64,000 nt of DNA from Streptomyces broussonetiae (GTDB lineage Bacteria; Actinomycetota; Actinomycetes; Streptomycetales; Streptomycetaceae): positions 9,238,001 to 9,302,000 of the forward strand of contig NZ_CP047020.1 in NCBI RefSeq assembly GCF_009796285.1. Direction: 5' to 3'. Numbering within the stretch: the stretch's first letter is position 1; each line of letters opens with the position of its first letter. The notes below the pieces were generated by a model, which made no database searches, was not told the DNA's origin, and saw nothing but the letters and a program-made list of their open reading frames with translations. Shown piece by piece: positions 1 to 8,448 of this stretch. Made by a program: the position numbers and the translations under genes.

Positions 1-361
1 GCGTCAACTCGCCGATCCCGTGCAGCCCGCGCCCGACGACCTCGCGTTCCACGACCGCGGCGATCTGGTCCGGCTCGAGGTCCAGCGGTACGGACAGGAA
101 GCCGATGAACCGCTCCGGCCGCGCGGCGAGTGCCGCGTCCAACTCCCGCCATGCGCCGCGATACCCCTCGACAGTGCCGGCCCGGCCTCCGACGGCCTCG
201 TCCAGGATTGCCATCTCCCGACGCAGCGAGGAAAGGTCACCCGCCCGCTCGGGGTGCGGGCGGGTGGCGAACAGTACGGCACGGTCGACCCCGGCCTCGT
301 CCAGCAGCCCCACATGCGCCTCGACGGGGTCGTGGACGTGGCTGTGCGCATCGATGATCAA
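1..361 (-). CDS. Amidohydrolase family protein, N-terminal part (runs off the window)
   Basis: The reverse strand encodes an N-terminus that opens with a metal-dependent hydrolase signature, IIDAHSHVHDP, where the H-x-H pair would bind the active-site metal. About 120 residues are visible and the C-terminal two thirds lie outside the window. The start is a TTG at 359-361. It is chosen because an AAGGGAG ribosome site sits 7 bases upstream and the only nearby GTG (in frame) is followed at once by a stop. The gene diverges from a MerR regulator 100 bases away, which suggests control by that regulator. The substrate cannot be told. The fold call is fairly safe. Confidence 0.7.
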   Translation of the reverse strand, partial: MIIDAHSHVHDPVEAHVGLLDEAGVDRAVLFATRPHPERAGDLSSLRREMAILDEAVGGRAGTVEGYRGAWRELDAALAARPERFIGFLSVPLDLEPDQIAAVVEREVVGRGLHGIGELT

Positions 362-461
362 CGGGTCACTCCCTTCTCGACGACCGGCACGGAATGCGGC
401 CGACCGGTGCACTGTTGCTCCCTGACACCATGGGAAGGTCAAACCGGGGGGAGCGGGCCGG

Positions 462-857
462 GTGCTGATCGGGGAGCTGTCGCGTCGTACCGGAGTCAGC
501 GAGCGCCTGTTGCGCTACTACGAACGCATGGAGCTGATCCACTCGGAGCGCCGTGCCAACGGCTATCGCGAGTACGACGACAAGACCGCGGAGACGGTAC
601 GACGCATCCGCGCCCTGCTGGCCGCCGGCCTGCCCACGCGCATCATCCGCCAGATCCTGCCCTGCACCTCCGGCGAGGCGGCACTTCGCCCCTGCCCCGG
701 CGTCCTCACCAGCCTCCGCGACCAGCTCGACGTCCTCGACCGGCGTGCCGCCGACCTGGAGACCGCGCGCCGCGTTCTGCGCCGGACGATCGCCGCCACC
801 GAGGACGCGGCAAGCCCAACCACTGTTCCGGACACCCGAACCGCCCGGCATCGCTGA
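462..857 (+). CDS. MerR family transcriptional regulator
   Basis: A 131-residue protein with the MerR N-terminal winged helix: LIGELSRRTGVSERLLRYYE at residues 2-21, then a NGYREYDD wing near residue 35. The C-terminal half is a helical dimerisation segment with one cysteine (CTSGEA region) but no conserved metal-binding cysteine pair, so a metal sensor is not indicated. The GTG start at 462 is preceded by GGGGGAG. Family members usually bind a spaced promoter between themselves and a divergent target, here the amidohydrolase. The inducer is unknown. Confidence 0.85.
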   Translation: MLIGELSRRTGVSERLLRYYERMELIHSERRANGYREYDDKTAETVRRIRALLAAGLPTRIIRQILPCTSGEAALRPCPGVLTSLRDQLDVLDRRAADLETARRVLRRTIAATEDAASPTTVPDTRTARHR

Positions 858-1059
858 GTTCTCGCGCCCCGAACCGCAGCCGGCCTCTCGTCCGCCACTC
901 GGTGATGCTGACGTTGTGAGTCGACGCCTCCCATCGCCTCTGCGTGACGGAGCCCAGCACGGAGCCCAGCCGGGATCTGTGTCGCGATACGACGTTGGTC
1001 TTCTCCACGCTGCGCTGCCCGCGTCGCGCGGAGACGTTCGACAGGACCAGGACGGAAGC

Positions 1060-1283
1060 ATGCCGGGAGAGATCTCGCCCACCGGAAAGCGCTCCGGCTC
1101 CGGCTCGTCGCCCGAGCTGCGAGCCTCGCACGCGGACCGGGACCGGGTGTGGATGTGCTGCGGAGCGCGGCGGGGGACGGCCTGCTGACCGCGGACGAGT
1201 TGGACGAGCGCGTGGAAGCTGCTCTGTCGGCACGGACTCTGAACCAACTGACCAGGCCCGCGTCCCTCACCACGAGTGATTGA
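1060..1283 (+). pseudogene. DUF1707 domain protein, frameshifted
   Basis: From ATG 1060 the frame reads ELRASHADRDR, the start of the actinobacterial DUF1707 domain. The frame is lost at about 1147-1149. One frame over, the domain continues as VDVLRSAAGDGLLTADELDE and on to ALSARTLNQL, ending at TGA 1281-1283. One missing G in GGGTGTGG would explain the break. The intact product would be about 74 residues. The upstream 858-1059 holds nothing I recognise apart from a duplicated CGGAGCCCAGC. It is either a young pseudogene or an assembly error. Confidence 0.65.
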
Positions 1284-1475
1284 CTCCGTCGTCCCGAACT
1301 GACGGCGGGTCGGGCGTGGCCTGAGCGGCGGCCACCGCAGGTTCCGGCTCCGCACGGCCGACTAGGTGTCCCGCGTGGGGCCCGCGAGGGGCAGGGCGCG
1401 GTGGGGATGCCGGCCGTCTTCCAGCGGCCCGGCATCGAAGAAGGTCGCAGCGGCCAGGTGGTGCCGGCAGACGGC

Positions 1476-2303
1476 TCAGGGCGCGGTGAACAGGGTCGGG
1501 AAGCGAGGTGCCAGCCACGGCCGGGGGCCCCAGGCCAGGACCTGTCCCTGGGCGATGGCCCGCCAGGGATTCAGCCGTCCCAGCGCGATGAGCAGGAAGG
1601 CGACGGGATCGAGCAGGATGGTGCAGTCCGCGCGCTGCGGTGGTGCCCCCGGTGTCACCTGCACGGCTCCGTCGGCCAGGAGAACGCCGAACGACTCGCC
1701 CCCACGCAGCCGGATCCCGTAACGGGCCGTGAGTCGGGCCGTGGCGGCGGGGTTTGCGACACGCGGCATGACCGAGAGCATGAACGGCATGCACAAGCCC
1801 ACCCGTGTCCGATCGACCATGTGCGGACGCTTCAGGGCGCGAGCCAGGTCGTATCCATGGCCGAGCATATGCGTGAGCAGGTACGACGCGAGCACCGGCA
1901 GGTTCATCGGGCCCAAGGGTGTTGTTCGTTCAGGGCCGTCGGCCGTGGGACGCGAAAGAGCGCCCAGGAACGCCTCGGCCTGCTCCGTGATCATCGTCGC
2001 GAGAGGCTCCGCCCGGCGTTCCCCGAACACGGCCAGGGACTCCGCGTTGGCCTGGGCGAGACTCCGGGCTGTTCCGTCGCCGTACGGGCGCTCCCGCCCG
2101 GCTGCCAGGTCGGCCATCAGTTCGTTGGCCAGGGCCAGGTGTGCGGCGGCCTCGCCGACGGTCCACTCGGACCCCGGTACGGCAAGTGCCGTGTCGCTCG
2201 CGCTCCGCACCAGCGTGGCGATCTCTTCGGCAGTGCCCCGGATCGCCTGTCCCAGCCCGTCGGGCAAGGCCCACGAGTCGTCCTGCCGTACCGTCGTGTG
2301 CAC
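1476..2303 (-). CDS. Maleylpyruvate isomerase-type (MDMPI) family protein with SCP2-like C-terminus
   Basis: The protein has 275 residues. The N-terminal half (about 10-165) is a DinB/MDMPI four-helix bundle: VPGSEWTVGEAAAHLA is the usual metal-histidine segment and LLTHMLGHGYDLARAL supplies the second histidine pair. The C-terminal part (about 190-270) looks like a sterol-carrier (SCP2) fold. Members of this family use mycothiol as a thiol cofactor for isomerisation or transfer reactions. The GTG start at 2301-2303 is chosen because GGAG lies about 8 bases upstream and the homology begins there, although the frame stays open far upstream. The substrate is unknown. Confidence 0.8.
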   Translation of the reverse strand: MHTTVRQDDSWALPDGLGQAIRGTAEEIATLVRSASDTALAVPGSEWTVGEAAAHLALANELMADLAAGRERPYGDGTARSLAQANAESLAVFGERRAEPLATMITEQAEAFLGALSRPTADGPERTTPLGPMNLPVLASYLLTHMLGHGYDLARALKRPHMVDRTRVGLCMPFMLSVMPRVANPAATARLTARYGIRLRGGESFGVLLADGAVQVTPGAPPQRADCTILLDPVAFLLIALGRLNPWRAIAQGQVLAWGPRPWLAPRFPTLFTAP

Positions 2304-2659
2304 TTTGCTTGCTCCGCTCCCCACCCGCCCGGCACGCCCTACGTGCCCGCGGCGCTGGTACCCAACCAGACCCTGGGGCGCACGGCAAGTCCCCTCGCGC
2401 CCCCGCTTGGCCATCGGCATGGCCGAACGCCTCACCCGTACCGTTCCCAGCGGACACGCGATCTCGATCGACGGGACCGCGCTCCATGGTGGGGTGGTCC
2501 CGCACGTCGATGGCACGGTTGATGGCGAGGACGGGACATCGATCTCGCAGCAGTGAGGCGGGGGCGGGGATCTGGGCGTCCCTCGCGTGGTCGAGGGAGC
2601 CGCCGTGCAGCAGCGCGAGGAGGCGGCCGGCGCCGGTGTCGAGCCGGAACAGGGCACCC
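2304..2659 (-). other. Gene-poor stretch with a possible decayed alpha/beta-hydrolase N-terminus
   Basis: The reverse strand is open from an ATG at about 2660, next to the MarR operators, and reads MGALFRLDTG, then LLALLHGGSLDH and PVLAIN. This resembles the oxyanion-loop region of an alpha/beta hydrolase (HGG). No nucleophile elbow follows and the frame runs on into the MDMPI gene. A hydrolase would be a usual divergent partner of a MarR gene, so this may be a decayed one. The resemblance is weak. Confidence 0.25.
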
Positions 2660-2708
2660 ATGACAACCAAGGTGTCATTATTCGGGCCAATGGCAACCAA
2701 GGTGTCAT
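2660..2708. promoter_or_regulatory. Twin MarR-type operator sites
   Basis: Two near-identical 19-base elements lie exactly 30 bases apart: ATGACAACCAAGGTGTCAT at 2660-2678 and ATGGCAACCAAGGTGTCAT at 2690-2708. Each has ATGACA/TGTCAT arms in inverted orientation around CCAAGG. The second ends 9 bases before the GTG of the MarR gene. Spacing of about three helical turns puts both sites on the same DNA face. This is the expected layout for an autoregulated MarR repressor. Confidence 0.65.
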
Positions 2709-2717
2709 CATGGTGAG

Positions 2718-3191
2718 GTGAGTGAGGCAGAGCGTGGCTTGGCGTCCGAACAGTTGACCGGCCGGCTGGCCGAGGTGTTCGACCTGGTGGGGCCGCTGTA
2801 CCGGCGTACGCAGCGCAAGGTGGAGCAGGACGTGTCCGCCGAGGGGCTGTCGGTCGGGGTGCGGGCCGTACTCAGCATGCTCCGCGAGCACGGGAGCATG
2901 ACCGTCCCTCAGATGGGTCGGGCCCAGGCGTTGAGCCGCCAGTTCGTGCAGCGCATGGTCAATGAGGCGGCTGCACGAGGGCTGGTCGCGTCCGCACCCA
3001 ATCCGGCCCACAAGAGATCGTCCCTCATCGGGCTGACCGACAAGGGGCGGGCCGCCATCACCGCCGTCATCGACCGCGAACGCGCGGTGCTGCGTCAGGT
3101 CGGCGGCGACGTGACCGACGCCGAGGTCGACGCCTGCCTGCGGGTCCTCGCCCGGCTTCTGGAACTCCTGGGCAACGACGACCTCGAGTGA
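2718..3191 (+). CDS. MarR family transcriptional regulator
   Basis: A 157-residue winged-helix protein. The helix-turn-helix lies at about residues 60-100 (MTVPQMGRAQALSRQFVQRM) and the wing is NPAHKRSSLIGLTDKG at about 95-110, which is characteristic of MarR proteins. The flanking helices form the dimer. The GTG at 2718 sits directly behind the second of two operator-like repeats, with only a weak GGTGAG before it, so translation may be leaderless or poorly initiated. It probably represses itself and whatever once lay divergently upstream. No effector can be inferred. Confidence 0.88.
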   Translation: MSEAERGLASEQLTGRLAEVFDLVGPLYRRTQRKVEQDVSAEGLSVGVRAVLSMLREHGSMTVPQMGRAQALSRQFVQRMVNEAAARGLVASAPNPAHKRSSLIGLTDKGRAAITAVIDRERAVLRQVGGDVTDAEVDACLRVLARLLELLGNDDLE

Positions 3192-3290
3192 GCCGGTCCG
3201 GGTGAGCCGGACGAGGTCGACGGGGGAGCGGCACTGCGCCCGGCCGTACCCGGGGCATTCGATGCGGCGGTCTGCGCGTGCCGCCGTGTT

Positions 3291-3959
3291 TCATCGGTCG
3301 GCATCGGCCGCAGGCCGGAGGTGGGCGGTCACCTCCTCGTACGTGGGGGCGGGCGGGAGCGGCCGCGCCTTGGCCGGGCGCAGGCCGTCGACGAAGATAC
3401 GTACGTGGCGCGTGGCGACGGCGGTGGCCAGCTCGGCAGGCAGGTAGGGCAACGGGCGGCAGGCCAGCGCGGCGGTGGTGATCAGATCCACGGCTGTCGC
3501 ATCGGGGCGTACGACACCCCGCGCACGGGCACCGGCCAGTAGCTCCTCCATCGCGGCCGAGGTCCCTCGCTGAAGCTCGAGGGCCTCGGGGTCGTCGGTG
3601 ACAGGCCCTCCGATCAAGGGCAGGACCAGCATCTCCCGCTCGTCGACCATGCTCAGCAACAGCCCCTCGATGGCGGCGAGCGGGTCCGCCGGTGCGGCCT
3701 CCAAGGCCTCACGGGCGAGGCGGCGCACCAGCACGAAGCCGTCGACGACGACCTGTCGCACCAGGGCGTCACGGTCCGGGAAGCGCCGGTAGAGCGTGGC
3801 GATGTTGACCCCTGCGCGGCGGGCGATCTCGTCCAAGGGGGCTGCCGTGCCCAGCTCCCTGAAGGCGTCGCGCGCCGCGGTGAGGATCTGGGCGCGGTTC
3901 CGTGCGGCGTCCGCGCGCAGGCGCGGCTTTCCGTCGTCGTGGGATGTGCTGGGGGTCAT
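3291..3959 (-). CDS. TetR family transcriptional regulator
   Basis: A 222-residue protein with the TetR DNA-binding domain at about residues 17-62: ILTAARDAFRELGTAAPLDE, then IARRAGVNIATLYRRFPDRD. The rest is a helical ligand-binding domain of the kind usual for drug or lipid sensors. A GGAGGA lies 13 bases before the ATG. It is divergent from the membrane protein at 4237, and a 24-bp palindrome lies between them. It is therefore likely to be that gene's repressor. The ligand is not known. Confidence 0.88.
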   Translation of the reverse strand: MTPSTSHDDGKPRLRADAARNRAQILTAARDAFRELGTAAPLDEIARRAGVNIATLYRRFPDRDALVRQVVVDGFVLVRRLAREALEAAPADPLAAIEGLLLSMVDEREMLVLPLIGGPVTDDPEALELQRGTSAAMEELLAGARARGVVRPDATAVDLITTAALACRPLPYLPAELATAVATRHVRIFVDGLRPAKARPLPPAPTYEEVTAHLRPAADADR

Positions 3960-4036
3960 GCCGTGCCCGTTTCCTCCGTCACCTGTGCAGATGGTCGGGT
4001 CGAGACTACGGCAGTGGGGGGATCATGGCGCACGCC

Positions 4037-4060
4037 TAAGTGAAGGATTTTCTGCGCTTA
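4037..4060. promoter_or_regulatory. TetR operator candidate overlapping a -10 box
   Basis: TAAGTGAAGGA (4037-4047) and TTCTGCGCTTA (4050-4060) form an imperfect inverted repeat that matches at 8 of 11 positions around a 2-base centre. It overlaps TACAAT at 4059-4064, a fair -10 hexamer for the membrane-protein gene. Repressor binding here would block that promoter. The 5' untranslated region would then be about 165 bases. Confidence 0.5.
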
Positions 4061-4236
4061 CAATGACCGGGGACGCCGGAGTGCAGGAGGCGCCCTGCGT
4101 GGCGCACGTACCAGTGGGTGTCGCGCTCCCAGATCCACGGCGGGCTGCCTGCGCAGCCGAGGCCGAGGCCGAGTCCGCCGGCCGTCCTGTCCGGCCGACA
4201 CCACCCCCTCGCACATCCTGGAGAGAGATCTTCCCC

Positions 4237-5376
4237 ATGCACCAGCACAGCAGCGCAGGTCCCACCCTCACGCCGCCTCCTGATCGCGGGACACGCGCAG
4301 GTTCCGGCCGACCGGCACACGCACGCGATCACCTGGACGACACCGAGCCCGGCATACCGGCCCCCGTGCTCTCCGCAACCGCGGGCCTGCGCAAGGCGTT
4401 GCTCGCCCCGGTCATCACGGCACTCGCCATTGGTGGCATCTTTGTCGGCGTCTACCTGGCGGCCTTCCACTCCCCGGCCGCACACCACCAGCCACTCGGA
4501 ATCGCCGCTTCCGACTCGGTCGCCGCGCGGACGGAGCTGTCTCTCAACAACGAGGCGCCGGACGCCTACGTCTTCTACCGGTACGCCGACGCGGCGGCCG
4601 CTCACGAGGCGGTCACGCACGACGAGGTTCCGGCTGTGCTCGTCTCCGACCACGCAGGACTCCGTCTCATCGCGGCCGGAGCGCAGGGGCCGTCCACCAT
4701 CTCCAGTCTGTCGGCAGCGGTGACACAGGCCGTCGGTCACCCCGTACCGGTCCGGGACGTACGGCCGCTCGCCGACGGTGACGCTCGCGGGCTCTCGGCC
4801 TTCTACGCCGCTTTCGGGGTGGTGCTCGCCGGGTTCCTCTTCGCGGTCTCCTCGTACCAGATCGCCCCGCGCCTGGCACTGTTCGCCCGGGTCGCATCGA
4901 TGCTGGCCTTCTCCGTCGCCTCCGGCCTGATCGTGGCGCTCATCGCGCACACCGGTTTCGACGCGCTTCCCGCACCCTACGCCACGGTCGCTGTGGTCGT
5001 GGGCCTGCTGGCGTGGGCGACCGCTGCCGCTGCCGGGGTGTTGCTGCGGCTGTTCGGACCGATCGGCATGCCGGTCGCCTCCGTGGTGCTGCTGATCCTG
5101 GGCAACGCCACCTCCGGCGGTATCCTGCCCGCCACCTTCCTGCCCTCCTGGCTCGCACCACTGGCCGACGTCATGCCCCCGGCCGCGGCCATCACCGGCC
5201 TGCGCGACGCCGGCTACTTCCATGGCGAGCACGTGACCCCTGCGATGCTGACGCTGACGGCGTGGGGAGTCGGCTGCCTGGCGATCCAGTACATCCTCGA
5301 CCGGACGGCGGCGCGCCGCGCACACGCCAGGGGTGCTTCGACCGCGGCCAGGGTGGTCGGGCAACTCTCCGCTTGA
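4237..5376 (+). CDS. Multi-pass membrane protein, YhgE/ABC-2-like (DUF3533-like) permease
   Basis: The protein has 379 residues. One transmembrane helix lies near residues 65-85 (LLAPVITALAIGGIFVGVYL). An extracytoplasmic domain of about 110 residues follows, then five hydrophobic helices from about residue 190 to 370. This one-plus-five layout is that of YhgE/Pip and DUF3533 proteins, which are related to ABC-2 exporters but lack their own ATPase. The ATG at 4237 follows GGAGAGAG. It is divergent from a TetR repressor, a setting typical of efflux functions. A role in export or cell-envelope stress is inferred only. Confidence 0.7.
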   Translation: MHQHSSAGPTLTPPPDRGTRAGSGRPAHARDHLDDTEPGIPAPVLSATAGLRKALLAPVITALAIGGIFVGVYLAAFHSPAAHHQPLGIAASDSVAARTELSLNNEAPDAYVFYRYADAAAAHEAVTHDEVPAVLVSDHAGLRLIAAGAQGPSTISSLSAAVTQAVGHPVPVRDVRPLADGDARGLSAFYAAFGVVLAGFLFAVSSYQIAPRLALFARVASMLAFSVASGLIVALIAHTGFDALPAPYATVAVVVGLLAWATAAAAGVLLRLFGPIGMPVASVVLLILGNATSGGILPATFLPSWLAPLADVMPPAAAITGLRDAGYFHGEHVTPAMLTLTAWGVGCLAIQYILDRTAARRAHARGASTAARVVGQLSA

Positions 5377-5420
5377 GTCACTGTCCGCAGGCGGCGCCGT
5401 GCATGGCGGGGGATGTGGCT

Positions 5421-5464
5421 CCGCAGGTTCGGGACTTCAAGGGGTGTCGGGGTCCCGAACCTGC
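5421..5464. terminator. Bidirectional hairpin terminator
   Basis: A perfect 14-bp stem (CGCAGGTTCGGGAC at 5421-5434 with GTCCCGAACCTGCG at 5451-5464) encloses a 16-base loop. It sits between two convergent genes (membrane protein on +, LuxR-like regulator on -), so it would serve both. There is no U-tract, as is common in actinomycetes. Confidence 0.65.
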
Positions 5465-5590
5465 GACGCGGTTGCCGGGTGGGGAGCCGCTTGCGGTAGG
5501 CGGTCACCGAACCGCCCCTGACCCGCCGTCGGCCCGCTCGGGGCGAACAGCTCCTCCGGCCGGCGGGAATGGTGAAGTCCCACTGGATTG

Positions 5591-6613
5591 CTAGAGCAGG
5601 CCGGCCCGCGCCGCCTGGATGCCGGCCTGGAAGCGTGTCCGCGCGCCGAGGTCGTCCATCACCTCGCGCACCCACCGCTGGACGGTGCGTGGTGAAACGC
5701 CCAACTGGCGAGCGATGCTGTCATCGGTGAACCCGGCAGACAGCAGTGTCAGCAGCTCCCCCCGGCGGTTCCCCGCGCCGATCGTCGGGCCGTCCGCGTC
5801 CGGCACCCGTACTGCCCGATGCCAGTACGCCTCGAACATGCCGGTGAGGGCGTCCAGCAGGGAAGAGGCGCGAACCAGGACCGCGGCCTGTGCCTCGGAG
5901 CCGGTGGCCACCGGAAGCATGGCCCAGCGGTCGTCCACGATCGCCAGCTTGCACGGGAGTTCGGGTAGCACCCTTGCCTCCTCTCCGGCTGTGACCACCT
6001 CGCGGATCTCGGCCAGTCGACCGGGGGCGCTGACCGAACCCGCCTCGTACACCGCGCGGATGCGCACTCTGCGGGCCAGCAGGGAGCGCTCCAGTTCGGT
6101 GTCGGTGGGCGAGATGTGCGGGGGTTTGTCGAAGAGCAGGAGCTGCCGACGGGCGCCGTCCTGCATCTGCCGCCAGCGTTCGGCGATGGCGGCCTGTCCG
6201 GTGATCACCTCCAACAGATCGGCTGCCTGTGGCCGTTGGGCCCGCCGGTAGACCCGCATCAGCTCGCCCACCCGGCCGCGGGTGCGCAGCAGTTCCTCCT
6301 CCCGCCGTAGCAGCAACGCCTCGATCGCGACGTCAGGCGCTGCGGCCGACCAGCGGACCGGAGCGCCGTCGTGCCGGGTGACCAGACCCCGTTCGGCGAG
6401 TACGGTCAGCAGCCGCTCGGCACGGTCGGCGGTGATGTCCAACTCCGTGGCGAGACCGGCGGCCGTACAGGTCGCAGCGGCGAGGACATGCAGGTAAGTG
6501 TTCTGTTCCGCTTCAGAAATGCTCAGGCCCTCGAGCAGGCCGCCCGAGGCCGCGCGCGGGGGCGCCGGTGGCTGGGCTCCGCCTGACACCGTGTGGAAAC
6601 CGGCTGGAAACAC
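5591..6613 (-). CDS. LuxR-type transcriptional regulator with TrmB-like N-terminal helix-turn-helix
   Basis: The protein has 340 residues. An N-terminal winged helix at about 32-85 (SISEAEQNTYLHVLAAATCT, then TADRAERLLTVLAERGLV) resembles TrmB-like domains. A central helical/sensor segment of about 190 residues follows. The C-terminal LuxR DNA-binding domain is at about 285-340, with FTDDSIARQLGVSPRTVQRW as the recognition region. There is no receiver aspartate or ATPase motif, so it is not a response regulator or a MalT-type STAND protein. The GTG start at 6611-6613 has AAGGGCGG upstream. Such two-HTH regulators are common in Streptomyces. Targets are unknown, but the divergent secreted peptidase is a candidate. 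Confidence 0.8.
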   Translation of the reverse strand: MFPAGFHTVSGGAQPPAPPRAASGGLLEGLSISEAEQNTYLHVLAAATCTAAGLATELDITADRAERLLTVLAERGLVTRHDGAPVRWSAAAPDVAIEALLLRREEELLRTRGRVGELMRVYRRAQRPQAADLLEVITGQAAIAERWRQMQDGARRQLLLFDKPPHISPTDTELERSLLARRVRIRAVYEAGSVSAPGRLAEIREVVTAGEEARVLPELPCKLAIVDDRWAMLPVATGSEAQAAVLVRASSLLDALTGMFEAYWHRAVRVPDADGPTIGAGNRRGELLTLLSAGFTDDSIARQLGVSPRTVQRWVREVMDDLGARTRFQAGIQAARAGLL

Positions 6614-6809
6614 CCTGACCGCCCTTCGATTCCAGGCGGGCGCAGCTCGACGAGCGCTATTCGCCGCCAGGCCATTGTGTCATGTTCTCGCCATGGCGAG
6701 TTCCGGTTGGCGCCTGACTCTTGAGACTTCACACAAGCCACACCCACGATGAACCCCGGTCTGACAGGCCCTCGAACATCGACTCCATCCCCCCACAGGA
6801 GACCGGTAC

Positions 6810-7568
6810 ATGGGCACGAACACAGGAACCAGACGCAATCGTTTCACCGGTCGAGCGGCAGCCGCGGGTCTGCTGCTCGCCGCCGCCGCTCTCGTCCCCG
6901 CGTGTGCGGGAACGTCGGCCGCAGCCAGTACGGGCTTCGGCCCCCAAGCCAAGCGATTCCAGGACAGCAACTGGGGCGGGTACGTTGCCACCGGAAGCTT
7001 CGGCACCATCGCCGGCTCCTGGACCGAACCGCATGTCACCTGCAACAGCAGTAACGACCTGTTCGCCCCCTGGGTCGGCCTGGACGGCTACGGCTCACAG
7101 ACGGTGGAACAGACCGGCGTGCAGACGGACTGCTCCAGCGGGTCGCCGGTTCTCTCGGCCTGGTACGAGATGTACCCCGCTGCCCCGGTGTACTGGGACG
7201 ACCCGGTCTCCGAAGGCGACACCATCACGGCCTCAGCGGTCTCCAACGGCGGCGGCAACTACACGCTGACGCTCACCGACAACACCAGGGGCTGGACCGA
7301 ACACGTCGACCAGAACCTCGGCGCGCAGAACGCCAGCGCCGAAGCGGTCATCGAATCCCCCACGCAGAGCTATCCGTCCTTCAGCGAACTGGACTTCTCC
7401 GGTGTGACGGTGGACGGCCAGTCGTTCGACGCGACGAATCCGCAGGCGTTCACCAGCGGCGGCTACGCGCCGGGACCGCTGTCCGGAGGTTCCTTCTCCA
7501 TGACACCGAACGGCGCCGCCCGTACGCCGCACGTGCCCGCCGAACGACCGGGTGTCATCCGCTACTGA
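6810..7568 (+). CDS. Secreted G1 family glutamic endopeptidase (eqolisin)
   Basis: A 252-residue exported protein with a signal peptide over residues 1-38 (GRAAAAGLLLAAAALVPACA core). The mature part has the eqolisin hallmarks: NWGGYVA (54-60), WVGLDGYGSQTVEQTG with the presumed catalytic Gln at about 101, WYEMYP (118-123), and AEAVIESP with the presumed catalytic Glu at about 182. The Gln/Glu dyad makes these enzymes acid-active proteases. The propeptide is short or absent. A perfect 28-base palindrome after the stop acts as terminator. Its neighbours do not suggest an operon. The family call is secure; the natural substrate is unknown. Confidence 0.88.
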   Translation: MGTNTGTRRNRFTGRAAAAGLLLAAAALVPACAGTSAAASTGFGPQAKRFQDSNWGGYVATGSFGTIAGSWTEPHVTCNSSNDLFAPWVGLDGYGSQTVEQTGVQTDCSSGSPVLSAWYEMYPAAPVYWDDPVSEGDTITASAVSNGGGNYTLTLTDNTRGWTEHVDQNLGAQNASAEAVIESPTQSYPSFSELDFSGVTVDGQSFDATNPQAFTSGGYAPGPLSGGSFSMTPNGAARTPHVPAERPGVIRY

Positions 7569-7601
7569 CTCCCCGCCAGCAGTGACGTGAAACCACAAGG
7601 G

Positions 7602-7629
7602 GGTGCCCGGACCGTACGGTCCGGGCACC
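7602..7629 (+). terminator. Hairpin terminator after the G1 peptidase
   Basis: GGTGCCCGGACC (7602-7613) pairs perfectly with GGTCCGGGCACC (7618-7629) across GTAC, giving a fully self-complementary 28-base stem. It starts 33 bases after the stop codon and is followed by TTCGGGGG. Confidence 0.75.
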
Positions 7630-7739
7630 TTCGGGGGCTCGGGCGGCGGACAACCCCCTTGGACGGGCAGCCACTTGACCGGTGGCGTCGCACACCCGAC
7701 GTGAGCTGCCACTGATCGCGGGATCTCCACGGCCGGAGG

Positions 7740-7975
7740 CGGTGGTGGCGTCCACGTCCTCGTTCTGGGCCGGCAGGGTGGCCTCGGAGATCCCGGCGTA
7801 GTTAGACCGGCGCGTCCACGGCATCGATGTTCTCGGCAGCCCCGACGATGCTTGCCGCATCGGTGACATCCAGCAGCAGTGGTCGCGCATCGCCACCGAT
7901 CCCGGCAGCGGCGCCCGCGGCACGATCCTGCCGAGACCACACGCGGCAAACAAGGGCATCGGCGAGGAGATCGGA
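7740..7975 (-). pseudogene. Short-chain dehydrogenase fragment
   Basis: On the reverse strand, residues resembling the second beta strand of an SDR are seen (RPLLLDVTDAASIVGAAENI), and a frame change at about 7805 leads into YAGISEATLP, a degenerate NNAG motif region. The Rossmann glycine motif and the YxxxK catalytic part are absent. The piece is fused in frame to an unrelated N-terminus at about 7976, so it is recombined debris. Confidence 0.5.
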
Positions 7976-8200
7976 GACTGCCCAGTCGCCTCGATGTTCG
8001 CGCCCCGCGGTCCTGAGGGCTTCGAGCTGCGCTCTGCAATCCGTCTCGCCGGCGATCAGCCGGGTTACTGCCGCCAAGGGGTCTTCGGGGGCATGGGTGA
8101 TACAGGAGGCCGTGACTTCGGCTTCCGAGTGGTGGTCGCCGACGTTGGAGTCGACCCAACCGCGTCCGGACAGGACCCAGGAGAGTCGCAGGCGGGCCAT
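7976..8200 (-). pseudogene. 5' end of an unrecognised gene, truncated by fusion to the SDR fragment
   Basis: A well-formed start is present: GGAGGG, 7 bases, then ATG at 8198-8200, reading MARLRLSWVLSGRGW and on for about 70 residues. The coding sequence then runs straight into the short-chain dehydrogenase debris, so this is the 5' third of a gene joined to another one. I do not recognise the family. The strong ribosome site suggests that it was once expressed. Confidence 0.4.
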
Positions 8201-8448
8201 CCCATTACCCTCCAGGCGGTCACGGGTCCCCTGCGCTGGTCACCAAGGGCTGCTTGCACAGTCGGCGAGACGGGTGCTGCGGATCCTGCAGACCGGACGT
8301 CGCAGTCGTCAAGGACGCCGACTGTACGGGAAGTTGAGGCCGGGTTCTGTGGGCGGTCAGTGCGCGGATGACCGGCCGGCCGTGCATGAACCTGGCTCCA
8401 CTCATCAGGCCCCTTTGGAAGCGATCATCCGGGGAACCGGGAGTCGCT

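Noticed and set aside
105..425. Long plus-strand open frames at the window start
   Set aside because: They are antisense shadows of the TTG-started amidohydrolase, which has a clear family signature and ribosome site.
1930..2700. 256-codon reverse frame upstream of and over the MDMPI gene
   Set aside because: Arg/Gly-rich composition over the MDMPI gene shows a shadow frame; only its first 80 codons look faintly hydrolase-like and are reported at low confidence.
4036..5364. 442-codon reverse frame over the membrane protein
   Set aside because: Composition (Gly/Asp/Arg/His rich) is that of an antisense frame in a GC-rich gene; the sense strand has clear transmembrane helices.
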